Assembly: GCA_052140165.1 (NCBI GenBank)
Contig: JBKQUM010000081.1
Span: 1-14,553, forward strand
DNA length: 14,553 bases
Direction of reading: 5' to 3'
From: Bog-473 sp052140165
GTDB lineage: Bacteria; Actinomycetota; Acidimicrobiia; Acidimicrobiales; RAAP-2
The first letter of the stretch is position 1, and every line of letters starts with the position of its first letter. Shown piece by piece: positions 7,160 through 14,284 of the stretch. The position numbers were made by a program, and so were the translations under genes. The notes under the pieces were generated by a model. The model did no database searches and had not been told where the DNA came from. It saw only the letters and a program-made list of their open reading frames with translations.

Positions 7160-8431
7160 ATGCCGACGCTCTCTGAGGACCTCGCCTTCCGCGGCCTGAT
7201 CCACCAGATGACCGACCCGGACCTCCCGAAGCGCCTCGACAACCCCGGGCTCACGGTCTACGCCGGGTTCGACCCGTCCGCGGACAGCCTCCACGTCGGC
7301 AACCTCCTCCAGCTCTGCACCCTGCGGAGATTCCAGGAGGCCGGCCACCGCCCCATCTCCTTGGCGGGCGGCGGCACGGGCATGATCGGCGACCCCGGCG
7401 GGAAAGAGGACGAGCGGCAGCTCCTCGACCTCGAGACGATCGAGGGCCATCTCGAGAGCATCCGTCCGCAGCTCGGCCAGTTCCTCGACCTCGGAAACGG
7501 CCGGGGGCTCCTCCTCAACAACGTCGACTGGCTGGGCAGCATCTCGGTGCTCGAGTTCCTGCGTGACGTCGGCAAGCACTTCACGGTGAACCAGATGGTC
7601 GGCAAGGAGTCGGTCAAGACACGATTCGAGCGGCCGGACCAGGGGATCTCGTACACCGAATTCAGCTACATGCTGTTACAGGCCTACGACTTCCTGCGTC
7701 TACACGTCGACCACGGGTGTGACGTCCAGATCGGGGGCAGCGACCAGTGGGGCAACATCACCGTGGGCGTCGAGCTCATCCGCAAGGTCTGCGGGGACGA
7801 GGCCTGGGGCCTCACCACGCCGCTGATCGTGAAGCCGGACGGCACCAAGTACGGAAAGACCGAGACCGGCACGGTCTGGCTCGATCCCGCCCGGACCAGC
7901 CCCTTCGCCATGTACCAGTTCTTCGTCAACACTCCGGACGAGCAGGTCGGTCAGCTGTTGCGCTTCCTCACCTTCCTGCCGCACGACGAGATCGAGGCCC
8001 TGGACGCGGAGACGGCGGACAACCCCCAGCACCGCGCCGCCCAGAGGGGCCTGGCCCGCTCGGTCGTCGCGCTCGTACACGGCGAGGCGGAGGTGGCGAA
8101 GTGCGAGGAGGCGTCCGCGGCCCTCTTCGGTGAGGAGATCGCGGGACTCAGCGAGGAGATGCTGCTGGCCGTGACCGCGGACGCGCCGACCACCGAGATC
8201 CCACGAGAGCAGGTCCGAGACGGCCTGACCCTGGTCGACGTCCTCGAGCGCACCGGTCTGGCCAAATCGAAGGGCGAGGCCAAGCGCACCATCGACCAGG
8301 GCGGTGCCTATGTCAACAACGTCCGGCAGACCGACGCCGCCCGGACGCTCGGCCCCGCCGACCTCCTGCACGACCGCTACGTCGTGGTGCGCAAGGGGCG
8401 GCGAGAGGTGCACATCGTCCGGGCCACATGA
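7160..8431 (+). CDS. tyrS: Tyrosyl-tRNA synthetase (TyrRS)
   Basis: A class I aminoacyl-tRNA synthetase of 423 aa that charges tRNA-Tyr in the cytosol. The HIGH-type motif is HVGN (residues 45-48) after YAGFDPSADSL. The tyrosine-site loop is IGGSDQWGNI (about 191-200), and the KMSKS-type motif is KYGKT (230-234). The last ~65 residues, with LVDVLERTGLAKSKGEAKR and GGAYVNN, are the S4 RNA-binding domain. Length and order are those of bacterial TyrRS. ATG 7160 is the start, since the family begins here; the open frame extending left to 6716 is antisense to the carotenoid oxygenase and not real. The stop overlaps the start of the next gene as ATGA, so translation is probably coupled. No T-box leader is visible in the 68-nt upstream gap. 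Confidence 0.97.
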   Translation: MPTLSEDLAFRGLIHQMTDPDLPKRLDNPGLTVYAGFDPSADSLHVGNLLQLCTLRRFQEAGHRPISLAGGGTGMIGDPGGKEDERQLLDLETIEGHLESIRPQLGQFLDLGNGRGLLLNNVDWLGSISVLEFLRDVGKHFTVNQMVGKESVKTRFERPDQGISYTEFSYMLLQAYDFLRLHVDHGCDVQIGGSDQWGNITVGVELIRKVCGDEAWGLTTPLIVKPDGTKYGKTETGTVWLDPARTSPFAMYQFFVNTPDEQVGQLLRFLTFLPHDEIEALDAETADNPQHRAAQRGLARSVVALVHGEAEVAKCEEASAALFGEEIAGLSEEMLLAVTADAPTTEIPREQVRDGLTLVDVLERTGLAKSKGEAKRTIDQGGAYVNNVRQTDAARTLGPADLLHDRYVVVRKGRREVHIVRAT

Positions 8432-8934
8432 GGCGGCGGTTCCTGGTTCCCTCCGTCGTGCTCTTGTTCGGGTCCGCCCTCACGCTGACGTCCTGTGCGG
8501 GCGCAGACCAGCAGGGCGACGCCGCGCACCGGATGTCGGCGTGGGTCGGCGGGACCAGCTTCGGGGCGGACATCGGCACGCTCACGGCCGACAACGCACG
8601 GGCGCCCAAGGTCGCGCCGAACGGATCGGGAGCCCTGCATGCCGCCTGCAGCACGACGCTCAACGACGCCGAGATGGCCTACGCCGAGCTGCCGTCGCCG
8701 GACCCCGACGTGAACCAACTTCTCAGCAGCGCCTACATGCTCGAGCAGACGTCGGCCAACGATTGCTACGACGCCGGCGGTCCCCACACCAAGCTCCTGA
8801 CCGAGTCCGTGCGCGACGGCATCAAGGCCCAGGCGCTGTTCAACGAGGCGCTCCAGCGCATACGGCAGATCGACGGCAAGGCTGTCTCCACGACGACGAC
8901 CACCGACAACTCCGCCGGCGGCATCCTCGGGTGA
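8428..8934 (+). CDS. Small secreted lipoprotein, function unknown
   Basis: A 168-aa protein with a lipoprotein signal: MRRR, a hydrophobic stretch FLVPSVVLLFGSALTL, and the lipobox LTSC with the lipid-modified C23. The mature part is mostly polar and probably helical, with two further cysteines (C74 in HAACSTT and C113 in NDCYDAGG) that could form a disulfide outside the membrane. A threonine-rich tail (VSTTTTTDNSAGGILG) ends it. I do not recognise the family. ATG 8428 overlaps the tyrS stop (ATGA), and the stop overlaps the flavin reductase start (GTGA). It is therefore the middle gene of a likely three-gene operon. The role is unknown, and the context does not identify it. Confidence 0.85.
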   Translation: MRRRFLVPSVVLLFGSALTLTSCAGADQQGDAAHRMSAWVGGTSFGADIGTLTADNARAPKVAPNGSGALHAACSTTLNDAEMAYAELPSPDPDVNQLLSSAYMLEQTSANDCYDAGGPHTKLLTESVRDGIKAQALFNEALQRIRQIDGKAVSTTTTTDNSAGGILG

Positions 8935-9491
8935 GCCCGACCCGCGGCGAACCCGCCGATGCACCCGACGCGTCGCCAGCCGAGGACGAGCTCGACCGCC
9001 ATCGCCGCCGCGTGCTCTGGGCGCTCCCGACAGGCCTGTACGTCGTCGGCAGCCGCGACGGGGACGAGGTGAACTTGATGACGGCCAACCTGGTCGTCCA
9101 GGTCTGCATGGAGCCCAAGCTGGTCGGAGTGGCGCTGGAGCGGGGCTCGGTGACCGCCCGACTGGTGAACCGAGGCCGCTCGTTCACGATCTCGCTGCTG
9201 CACCGGGCCGACCGCGACGTGGTGCGGCGCTTCGTCAAGCCGGTGACCGAGGTCGAACGGACCGCCGACGGGGCCGTCGTCTCCATGTCGGGCCACTCCG
9301 TCACGGAGGTCGGTCCGGGTCGGGTCCCCGTGCTGGCCGCCGCAGCGGGCTACCTCGCCTGCACGCTCAGTCGCGCCGAGGAGCTCGGGAGCCACACGCT
9401 GGTGATCGGGGAGGTCACGGAGGTCGGCGGGGAGCCGGCGGAAGCGGAGATCCTCCGGATGGAGGACACCCGCATGCACTACGGCGGCTGA
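8931..9491 (+). CDS. Flavin reductase-like FMN-binding domain protein
   Basis: A 186-aa protein with the FMN-binding split-barrel fold of the flavin reductase / NADH:FMN oxidoreductase family. Recognisable parts are TGLYVVGSRDGDEVNLMTAN, VCMEPKLVGVALERGS, RGRSFTISLLHRADRDVVRR, SHTLVIGEVTEVGG and the C-terminal EDTRMHYGG, a characteristic ending. Such proteins reduce free flavin or act as partners of monooxygenases, but no partner monooxygenase lies in the window. GTG 8931 forms a GTGA overlap with the stop of the lipoprotein gene. The frame is open farther left, but that part lies over tyrS and the lipoprotein gene and is not plausible. A short GC-rich inverted repeat follows the stop. Confidence 0.85.
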   Translation: MSPTRGEPADAPDASPAEDELDRHRRRVLWALPTGLYVVGSRDGDEVNLMTANLVVQVCMEPKLVGVALERGSVTARLVNRGRSFTISLLHRADRDVVRRFVKPVTEVERTADGAVVSMSGHSVTEVGPGRVPVLAAAAGYLACTLSRAEELGSHTLVIGEVTEVGGEPAEAEILRMEDTRMHYGG

Positions 9492-9517
9492 ACCGGGAGC
9501 CGAGCCACCACGGCACA

Positions 9518-9540
9518 CCGGCCGGCCGCCTGCCGGCGGG
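9518..9540. terminator. Possible hairpin terminator between convergent genes
   Basis: GCCGGC at 9521-9526 and at 9532-9537 can pair around the 5-nt loop CGCCT, with two further pairs beyond one mismatch. It sits between the stop of the flavin reductase gene and the stop of the leftward 79-aa gene. There is no T tract, so it is only a candidate. Confidence 0.35.
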
Positions 9541-9542
9541 CA

Positions 9543-9782
9543 TCAGTCCGAGGCGTCGTCCCGGGCGTCGGGTGGGCGCAGGTCGATGCGCAGAGTGAGG
9601 ATCCCGTCCACCAGCTCCGCCTGCGCGTCCCCGATCATGGCGTAGTCCGTGTAGTCCCGCTGGGCCTGCTCACGGAAGCGCTGGCGCTCGGGACCCTCGA
9701 TCGGCGGCATGCCCCGGGTCCGCACGGCCTCGGCTCGCTCGCGAAAGCGTGTGATCATCGCTTGGGGATCGAAAGCGGGCAC
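9543..9782 (-). CDS. Small hypothetical protein (79 aa)
   Basis: A charged, soluble protein of 79 aa with no signal peptide or membrane segment. The N-terminal half (FDPQAMITRFRERAEAVRTR then GMPPIEGPERQRFREQAQRD) looks helical and the end (GILTLRIDLRPPDARDD) looks like a strand. I do not recognise a named family. The ordered amphipathic pattern and the absence of a longer competing frame make it a believable gene. The start is GTG 9782; an internal ATG at codon 9 is possible. It is divergent from the NTF2-like gene across 31 nt and convergent with the flavin reductase gene. Confidence 0.6.
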   Translation of the reverse strand: MPAFDPQAMITRFRERAEAVRTRGMPPIEGPERQRFREQAQRDYTDYAMIGDAQAELVDGILTLRIDLRPPDARDDASD

Positions 9783-9813
9783 GGCGCTCAGCGTAGAGGT
9801 TCAATGGTCCGCC

Positions 9814-10209
9814 GTGAGCCCCGAAACTGCCGCCGCCGACGAATCCTCCCTGGTGACGCCGTTCACCGCGGCGACCATCGCGGACCGGGTCCGTGAGGCT
9901 CTCCAGACCGGCGATCTCGACGACTTCGCCGCCCTGCTCAGCCCCGATGTCCGATGGGGGCCTCCGGGGAGCGCCACACCGCCGTGTCGCAACCGCGACC
10001 AGGTGCTCGAGTGGTACGCCAAGGGCCGGTCGAGGAGGCCTCGGGCCACGGTCACCGAGCTCGAGGCCCACGGGACTGCGCTCCTGGTGGGTCTCCGGCT
10101 CGACGACGGTCAGGGACGCTGGCAGGTCCTGCGGGTGGGACCCGACGGTGTCAACGACATCCGGGGATTCGACGACCGGAACAGCGCCGTTGCATCCCTG
10201 GTCTCCTGA
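9814..10209 (+). CDS. NTF2-like / SnoaL-like domain protein
   Basis: A 131-aa protein of the cystatin-like NTF2 fold. Typical elements are an opening helix (IADRVREALQTGDLDDFAAL), the LLSPDVRWGPPGS strand and turn, then the NRDQVLEWYAKG helix. The closing strands are VTELEAHGTALLVGLRL and RWQVLRVGPDGVNDIRGFDD. Members include small enzymes and ligand-binding proteins; no catalytic residues are obvious here. GTG 9814 is chosen because the fold starts just after it. The frame is open further left to 9709, but that part is antisense to the 79-aa gene. A 6-bp hairpin follows the stop. Confidence 0.72.
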   Translation: MSPETAAADESSLVTPFTAATIADRVREALQTGDLDDFAALLSPDVRWGPPGSATPPCRNRDQVLEWYAKGRSRRPRATVTELEAHGTALLVGLRLDDGQGRWQVLRVGPDGVNDIRGFDDRNSAVASLVS

Positions 10210-10221
10210 CCTGGGCCGGGG

Positions 10222-10236
10222 CGGGCGCGTCGCCCG
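10222..10236 (+). terminator. Possible short hairpin after the NTF2-like gene
   Basis: CGGGCG and CGCCCG pair perfectly around a 3-nt loop, 13 nt after the stop. It has no T run and is only 6 bp, so termination is uncertain. Confidence 0.3.
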
Positions 10237-10243
10237 AAGCCAC

Positions 10244-10249
10244 TACACT
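10244..10249 (+). promoter_or_regulatory. Possible -10 element (TACACT)
   Basis: TACACT fits the actinobacterial TANNNT pattern upstream of the 68-aa gene. No clear -35 element is seen at the usual distance. It would give a leader of about 75-80 nt. Confidence 0.25.
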
Positions 10250-10321
10250 GGTCCGGCGGCCGAGATGGCCCGTATGGTCTGGTCGTGGCGGCGGGACGCG
10301 ACGGTGCGGACCGGGTGTGAC

Positions 10322-10327
10322 AAGGAG
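10322..10327 (+). promoter_or_regulatory. Strong ribosome binding site for the 68-aa gene
   Basis: AAGGAG lies 5 nt before GTG 10333. Most genes in this window show no clear Shine-Dalgarno, so this site stands out and fixes the start. Confidence 0.75.
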
Positions 10328-10332
10328 TTCTC

Positions 10333-10539
10333 GTGAAAAAGGGACGCCATCGGCGCTTCGAGGAAGCGCGCAGCCTGAAGCGGTCATCGACCGAGTCCAC
10401 GGGACGGTGTCCCGAGTGTGGGGCTGAGCCTGACGACGTCCACGCTTCGTGGTGCCTCGCCGAGGAGGACAAGTACGACCGGATCCTCGGTTCCATTCCC
10501 GCGCCCTCGTACTCGGACGACGACCCGCTGAACGACTAG
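10333..10539 (+). CDS. Small putative zinc-binding protein (68 aa)
   Basis: A 68-aa protein with a basic start (MKKGRHRRFEEARSLKR) and a compact possible metal site: C26 and C29 (CPECG), H37 and C41 (VHASWCLAEE). The C-terminus is acidic (SDDDPLND). A strong ribosome binding site precedes the GTG start. I do not recognise a characterised family; the basic N-terminus could contact nucleic acid or ribosomes, but that is a guess. Its TAG stop shares the palindrome CTAG (10536-10539) with the stop of the convergent cysteine-cluster gene. Confidence 0.75.
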   Translation: MKKGRHRRFEEARSLKRSSTESTGRCPECGAEPDDVHASWCLAEEDKYDRILGSIPAPSYSDDDPLND

Positions 10540-11354
10540 CTGGCGCCGCCCTCCACGGCCGCGGCAGCGGCGACCGCTCGGGTCGCACCCGGCCCGGCCG
10601 CGTCCGAGCCGTTCTGACGACTCCGCACGGCTGGATGGGGGAGTGCAACCCCTTTGGTGCGCAGGACCTCGCGCTCCCGCACGAGCGCCACGAACCGGTC
10701 GTACACCTTCGGCCCCACCATCTTGGTCAGCTCCGCCTGCATCTCCTCGTAGACCGGTTTGCTCCCGACGAACGCATCGGGCGCCTCGGTGCACCACCAG
10801 TGGAACTCACGGCCACCCTTGCCCCAGTGGCGCCGGTCCCACTGGCGGATCACCGAGGTGACGTGACCCTCGTCGTCGTCGACCTGGTCCTCGCGACGCA
10901 GGGGGAGCTGCCAGCACACCTCGGGCTTGAGCGTCATCGGGTTGACCCCGCGCCGCATGGCTGCGATGTGGAAGGCACAGCCCGCGCCGGCCGGGAAGTC
11001 CGGGCGGTTCAAGAAGATGCAGGCGTCCTTGTGCAGCCGCGTCACCGTCTCGCCGTGCTTGTTGGTCTCGATGACGGTCTTCTTCACCCCGTGGTTCTGC
11101 CACTCCTCGGGAGTCAGGGTGGCGGCCACCTTCTCGACGTGGCGGGCATCCTTCTTGTCGACGAGATGGGCTCCGTAGCTGCAGCAGCCCTGCACCAGTT
11201 CCGGTGCAGGCCCCGTGAGCACGCCCTGGCACCCGTTGCCGAAGATGCAGGTCCAGTTGCTCGTCAAGAACGTGACGTCGAAGACCCACGTCCGCTCCTC
11301 GCCCTCGTCCTCGAAACTCAGCCACTCGTGCGTGTCCGTCGGTGTGCGCGCCAC
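10536..11354 (-). CDS. Cysteine-cluster protein (YkgJ-like / DUF3109-like metal-binding protein)
   Basis: A protein of 272 aa from GTG 11354, or 283 aa from GTG 11387. It holds eight cysteines in conserved-looking contexts: C36 and C42 (NWTCIFGNGCQG), C57-C58 (VQGCCSYGAHL), C112 (DACIFLNR), C126 (GAGCAFH), C147 (KPEVCWQLPLRR) and C188 (FHWWCTEAP). The CIFLNR...GCAFH...CWQLPL pattern resembles Fe-S- or zinc-binding cysteine clusters of the YkgJ/DUF3109 type; the exact family is not certain. The enzymatic role is unknown. The last ~40 residues are alanine-rich and low-complexity. TAACGT just upstream of GTG 11354 could be a -10 of a leaderless transcript, which is why I prefer that start. It is convergent with the 68-aa gene, overlapping by 4 nt. 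Confidence 0.8.
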   Translation of the reverse strand: MARTPTDTHEWLSFEDEGEERTWVFDVTFLTSNWTCIFGNGCQGVLTGPAPELVQGCCSYGAHLVDKKDARHVEKVAATLTPEEWQNHGVKKTVIETNKHGETVTRLHKDACIFLNRPDFPAGAGCAFHIAAMRRGVNPMTLKPEVCWQLPLRREDQVDDDEGHVTSVIRQWDRRHWGKGGREFHWWCTEAPDAFVGSKPVYEEMQAELTKMVGPKVYDRFVALVREREVLRTKGVALPHPAVRSRQNGSDAAGPGATRAVAAAAAVEGGAS

Positions 11355-11420
11355 GGCTTGGCACGTTACAGCGTGCGGGCCACGCACCGACGCACTCGGC
11401 GCGCACAGCGCGATGACGTG

Positions 11421-11487
11421 AGCCCGCCCCGCCGCTCCTCACCGACCCGGATCGGGGGCCGGACCCCGGTGTGCCCGGAGCCCGACC
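11421..11487. repeat. Direct repeat, copy 1 (3' flank of the surface-protein gene)
   Basis: The 67 nt match 14285-14351 with a single mismatch (G at 11469 against C at 14333). They lie beyond the stop of the large surface-protein gene and show that the downstream flank was duplicated with the gene end. Confidence 0.9.
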
Positions 11488-11499
11488 CGGGCACACCGG
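11466..11499 (-). terminator. Hairpin terminator of the large surface-protein gene
   Basis: CCGGTGTGCCCGG (11466-11478) and its exact complement at 11487-11499 form a perfect 13-bp stem with an 8-nt loop, 7 nt beyond the stop of the leftward gene. There is no T run, as is common in GC-rich actinobacteria. The other tandem copy has lost this perfect stem. Confidence 0.65.
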
Positions 11500-11506
11500 T
11501 TGGCGC

Positions 11507-14203
11507 TCAGCCCGCCGGCGCCGCCCCGAGGTGCTGGATCCCGACGATCGGTCCGTTGAGCTTCTGGCCCGGGATGGCGGTGTAGATGGAGCCCAAGAAC
11601 GGGGCGTCGCCATAGGTGAAGACGCCGCCGTCGGCGCCGACCTCCCAGTACCCGTTGCCCGAGTGCGTCACCGCGATGCCGACGATGGGGGCCACGAGCT
11701 GCTGGCCGGGCTTGAGCGAGCCGGGCACCGAGCCGAAGAAGCCCATGTTGTAGTTGAAGACCCCGCCGTCGGAGGCGACCAGGATGTACCCCTGGCCCGA
11801 TGCCGCGGCCGCGATGCCCACGACAGGGGAGTTGAGATGTCCGCTGACGCCGCCCTCGTACTGGGCGTCGCCCTCGGCGAAGACGTTGCCGTACTGGTCG
11901 ACCAGCCAGGCTCCCTTGCCGGTGGTGTCAGAGGCCATCCCGACGATCTTGCCTCCGGCGGGCAGCTGCACCGCCGGGAGGGCCGGCACCGAGCCGAAGG
12001 GGTAGATCTTGCCGTTCTGCGCCGCCAGCCAGTAGCCGTTCTCAGAAGACGTGGCCGCGATGGCCGCGATGGGCGAGGGGATCGACTGGCCCCCGAGGGA
12101 GCCGTAGAAGTTGGCCCCGCCGAGGGCGAAGACCCCGCCGTCGGAGCCCACCATCAGGTACCCGGCCGGTCCGGGGGAGTTGGCGATGCCGATGATCGGC
12201 GCGTTGAGGTGGTTGTTGGCCAGCGAGCCGTTGAAGAGCAGCCCGAAGTCGAAGATACCGCCCTCGTCGGCCACGAGGCGGTAGCCGTTGAAGTTCTGGC
12301 CCACCTCGACCGCCCCGATGGTCGCGCTCGAGGCCGCACCGGCCCCGCGGGCCACGCCGCGCTGGTCCGAGCCGACTCCGGTCGCCACCCACGTGGCGTC
12401 GGGGATGGCCCCGACGGCCGGGCTGCTGTTCGCCGGCAGCTCTGTCTGCGTCGGGCCACCGTTGTTCCCGAGCGAGCCCAGTTGGGGATTCTGGCCGATG
12501 ATGTCGGTCGAGGCCGCCGTCCCACACGTCGAGTCGTCGATCAGGTTGTAGCCGGCCGAGGTGATGGATCCGGTGTAGCCGTCGGTGTCCACCGCGCAGT
12601 TGGTCGTCGGCGAGCTCCCCACGATGCCACCCGCCACGATCGTTTCGGCCAGCGAAACCGTCGAGTCGTCGTCGAACAGCTGGATGTTGCCGCCACCGCC
12701 GCTGCCGGCTGCGTTCCCGGTGACGGTGTCGAAGAGGAACGCCGTGGTCGCCGTCGTCGGCTCGGTGCGATCGGCGTGCGCAACTCTCTGTGAGTGCAAC
12801 ACTGCCGGGATCTCGGGACCGCAGTCGAGCCCCATGTAGCCGCCACCTCCGTTGGTCGCCGTGTTCGAGGCGATGGTGTCGTTGGTGAGGGTGATGCCGT
12901 TGCAGCCCTGGGAGACGATGCCACCGCCGTCGCCCAGCAGTACGTCACCGACTGTCCCGAGGACGACGTTCCCGCTGATGGTCGACGACGTGATCGTCAG
13001 CGGCTCCCCGTCGTTGGCGTCGGTGTAGAGGCCCCCCGCCCCGTCGGTGACCGTGTTGCCGCTGATGCTGGTGCCGGTGAAGGTCGCCGTCCCTCCGTCG
13101 ATCCAGACGCCGCCGCCCGCGTAGGCCTGGTTGCCTGTGATGGAATCGTCCGTGAACGTGTCGGGCGAACCTTCCCAATCGAGATAGACGCCTGCGCCGT
13201 AGGCAAAGGCACCGTCTTGCGGGCCGTTGCCGCTGATCGTGCTGCTCGACACGCTCAAGGTGCTGAGCTCGTCCTGCCCGATGCCGCCGCCGTAACCGTC
13301 GTTGCCGAGCAGGTTGTCGCTGAACGTGGAGCTGGTGATGGCGACGACGTCGCTGAGATTGCCGCTGCCTTCGTTGCCGTTGATCTCGAGGCCGGCTCCG
13401 TCGGTGTTCTCGGAGGTTGTGTTCCCGGTGATCGTCGAGTTCGTGATCGTCAGCCCTTCCGTGATTTCGGATTCCGTCTCGAGGTAGATCCCGCCCCCAC
13501 CGGAGCCTCCGTCACTGTCGGTCTGCGTGTTGTCGCTGATGGTGTCGCCCGTGAGCGTCGCGACGGCGCTCGACGACAGCTCGATGCCACCCCCCGAATA
13601 GAGGGCTGTGTTGTCGGTCACCGTCGAATCCGTGAGCGTCATCGTCCCGCATTCGAGGATCCCGCCCCCGTTGCCTCCAGCGGGATCCCCGTCTTCGACG
13701 GTGACGCCGGAGATGTCGGCCGTCGTGCCGCTCTCGACCTTGATCACCCGGCTCGTGACACCTCCAGTGCACGAGCCCGTGCACTGGGCCTGGATCACCG
13801 CCGTGCTCTGGCCGGCGCCGTCGATCGTGACGGTGTTTCCGTGGTCGTTGATGTCAAGCTGTCCGTTGGTCGACTCGACGGAGTAGGCCGACGCCTCGTC
13901 GTACTCGACGGTCGAGGGGTCGGGCAGGACGATCGTCGTGCTCTCACCCAGGTTCTGCGACGCCTGGATGGCGGCGCGCAAGGTGCACGTGTTGACGTCG
14001 TCGACGACGTTCGTCGAGGTGCAGGTGGTGGTGCCCCCGCCGACGCCGCCGACCAACGGGTAGTCGGCCGCGTCGTTCACGGTGAAGACCGTGGTGGCGC
14101 CGGCGACCCCCGGTGCGAGAAGAGCGGCGCTGAGGCCGCTACCGGCTCCGACGGCTGTGATGAGAACGAGACCCGAAATGAACCGAGTGATGGACTGCCG
14201 CAT
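11507..14203 (-). CDS. Secreted parallel beta-helix protein with C-terminal six-repeat domain
   Basis: An 898-aa surface or secreted protein. Residues 1-36 are a signal peptide: a basic start MRQSITRF, a long hydrophobic core and likely cleavage after GVAGA. A CSLREA-like motif, CTLRAAIQASQN, lies at about 73-84. A long beta-helix region follows, to about 567, rich in TISGNT/TITGNT-type turns with runs of G, N, S and T. Residues ~568-639 (NPQLGSLGNNGGPTQTELPA ... DQRGVARGAG ... TIGAVEVGQ) match the choice-of-anchor-Q pattern seen at the end of such helices. Residues 640-898 are six repeats, listed separately. There is no LPXTG signal or C-terminal membrane helix, so the attachment mode is unknown. 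ATG 14203 is chosen over the longer ATG 14242 because it gives a clean signal peptide and has GGAGG 7 nt upstream. Function is inferred only: adhesin, polysaccharide-binding or envelope protein. Confidence 0.88.
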   Translation of the reverse strand: MRQSITRFISGLVLITAVGAGSGLSAALLAPGVAGATTVFTVNDAADYPLVGGVGGGTTTCTSTNVVDDVNTCTLRAAIQASQNLGESTTIVLPDPSTVEYDEASAYSVESTNGQLDINDHGNTVTIDGAGQSTAVIQAQCTGSCTGGVTSRVIKVESGTTADISGVTVEDGDPAGGNGGGILECGTMTLTDSTVTDNTALYSGGGIELSSSAVATLTGDTISDNTQTDSDGGSGGGGIYLETESEITEGLTITNSTITGNTTSENTDGAGLEINGNEGSGNLSDVVAITSSTFSDNLLGNDGYGGGIGQDELSTLSVSSSTISGNGPQDGAFAYGAGVYLDWEGSPDTFTDDSITGNQAYAGGGVWIDGGTATFTGTSISGNTVTDGAGGLYTDANDGEPLTITSSTISGNVVLGTVGDVLLGDGGGIVSQGCNGITLTNDTIASNTATNGGGGYMGLDCGPEIPAVLHSQRVAHADRTEPTTATTAFLFDTVTGNAAGSGGGGNIQLFDDDSTVSLAETIVAGGIVGSSPTTNCAVDTDGYTGSITSAGYNLIDDSTCGTAASTDIIGQNPQLGSLGNNGGPTQTELPANSSPAVGAIPDATWVATGVGSDQRGVARGAGAASSATIGAVEVGQNFNGYRLVADEGGIFDFGLLFNGSLANNHLNAPIIGIANSPGPAGYLMVGSDGGVFALGGANFYGSLGGQSIPSPIAAIAATSSENGYWLAAQNGKIYPFGSVPALPAVQLPAGGKIVGMASDTTGKGAWLVDQYGNVFAEGDAQYEGGVSGHLNSPVVGIAAAASGQGYILVASDGGVFNYNMGFFGSVPGSLKPGQQLVAPIVGIAVTHSGNGYWEVGADGGVFTYGDAPFLGSIYTAIPGQKLNGPIVGIQHLGAAPAG
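11510..12286 (-). repeat. Six imperfect coding repeats (259 aa), propeller-like
   Basis: Six units of 41, 42, 41, 41, 46 and 48 residues fill the end of the large gene. Each begins with GYxLV or a variant (GYRLV, GYLMV, GYWLA, GAWLV, GYILV, GYWEV), followed by DGGVFxFG or a variant and then a PIVGIA-like strand. Units 3 and 4 are the most diverged. Six such units could close a six-bladed propeller, but this is an inference. Repeats of this kind recur in secreted proteins of actinobacteria, as far as I recall; their ligand is not known to me. Confidence 0.85.
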
Positions 14204-14210
14204 GCGCCGA

Positions 14211-14215
14211 CCTCC
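14211..14215 (-). promoter_or_regulatory. Ribosome binding site of the large surface-protein gene
   Basis: GGAGG on the minus strand, 7 nt before ATG 14203. This site decides the start. Confidence 0.8.
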
Positions 14216-14233
14216 GTGAGAGCCCCGCGCCGG

Positions 14234-14239
14234 ACCGTA
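14234..14239 (-). promoter_or_regulatory. Possible -10 element (TACGGT)
   Basis: TACGGT on the minus strand fits TANNNT and would give a leader of about 20-25 nt containing the ribosome binding site. The -35 region is not convincing. Confidence 0.35.
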
Positions 14240-14256
14240 CACCCCCAGGGCGCCGG

Positions 14257-14273
14257 CTGCACAGGGATTGCAG
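14257..14273. other. Short inverted repeat upstream of the surface-protein gene
   Basis: CTGCA at 14257-14261 and TGCAG at 14269-14273 are separated by 7 nt, near where a -35 would lie. It could be an operator, but half-sites this short occur by chance. Confidence 0.2.
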
Positions 14274-14284
14274 CGACTCAGGTC

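Noticed and set aside
8304..8930. Left extension of the flavin reductase frame
   Set aside because: It runs over tyrS and the lipoprotein gene with no family similarity; GTG 8931 fits the GTGA overlap and the fold.
10210..10332. Possible small RNA or tRNA in the gap before the 68-aa gene
   Set aside because: No cloverleaf or strong terminator pair could be drawn; only a 6-bp hairpin and a TACACT box are visible.
10449..11585. 378-codon plus-strand frame across the cysteine-cluster gene
   Set aside because: The opposite strand has conserved-looking cysteine motifs; this frame shows no recognisable domain.
11471..12793. 440-codon open frame on the plus strand
   Set aside because: It is antisense to the large surface-protein gene, which has a signal peptide, a ribosome binding site and repeats. 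The frame is open only because of the high GC content, and its translation is a charged, arginine/aspartate/valine-rich string with no domain.
12287..13983. Repeated GNT/SGN codon patterns considered as a CRISPR or DNA tandem repeat
   Set aside because: Units differ in length and sequence at DNA level and encode beta-helix turns; there are no constant repeats with unique spacers.
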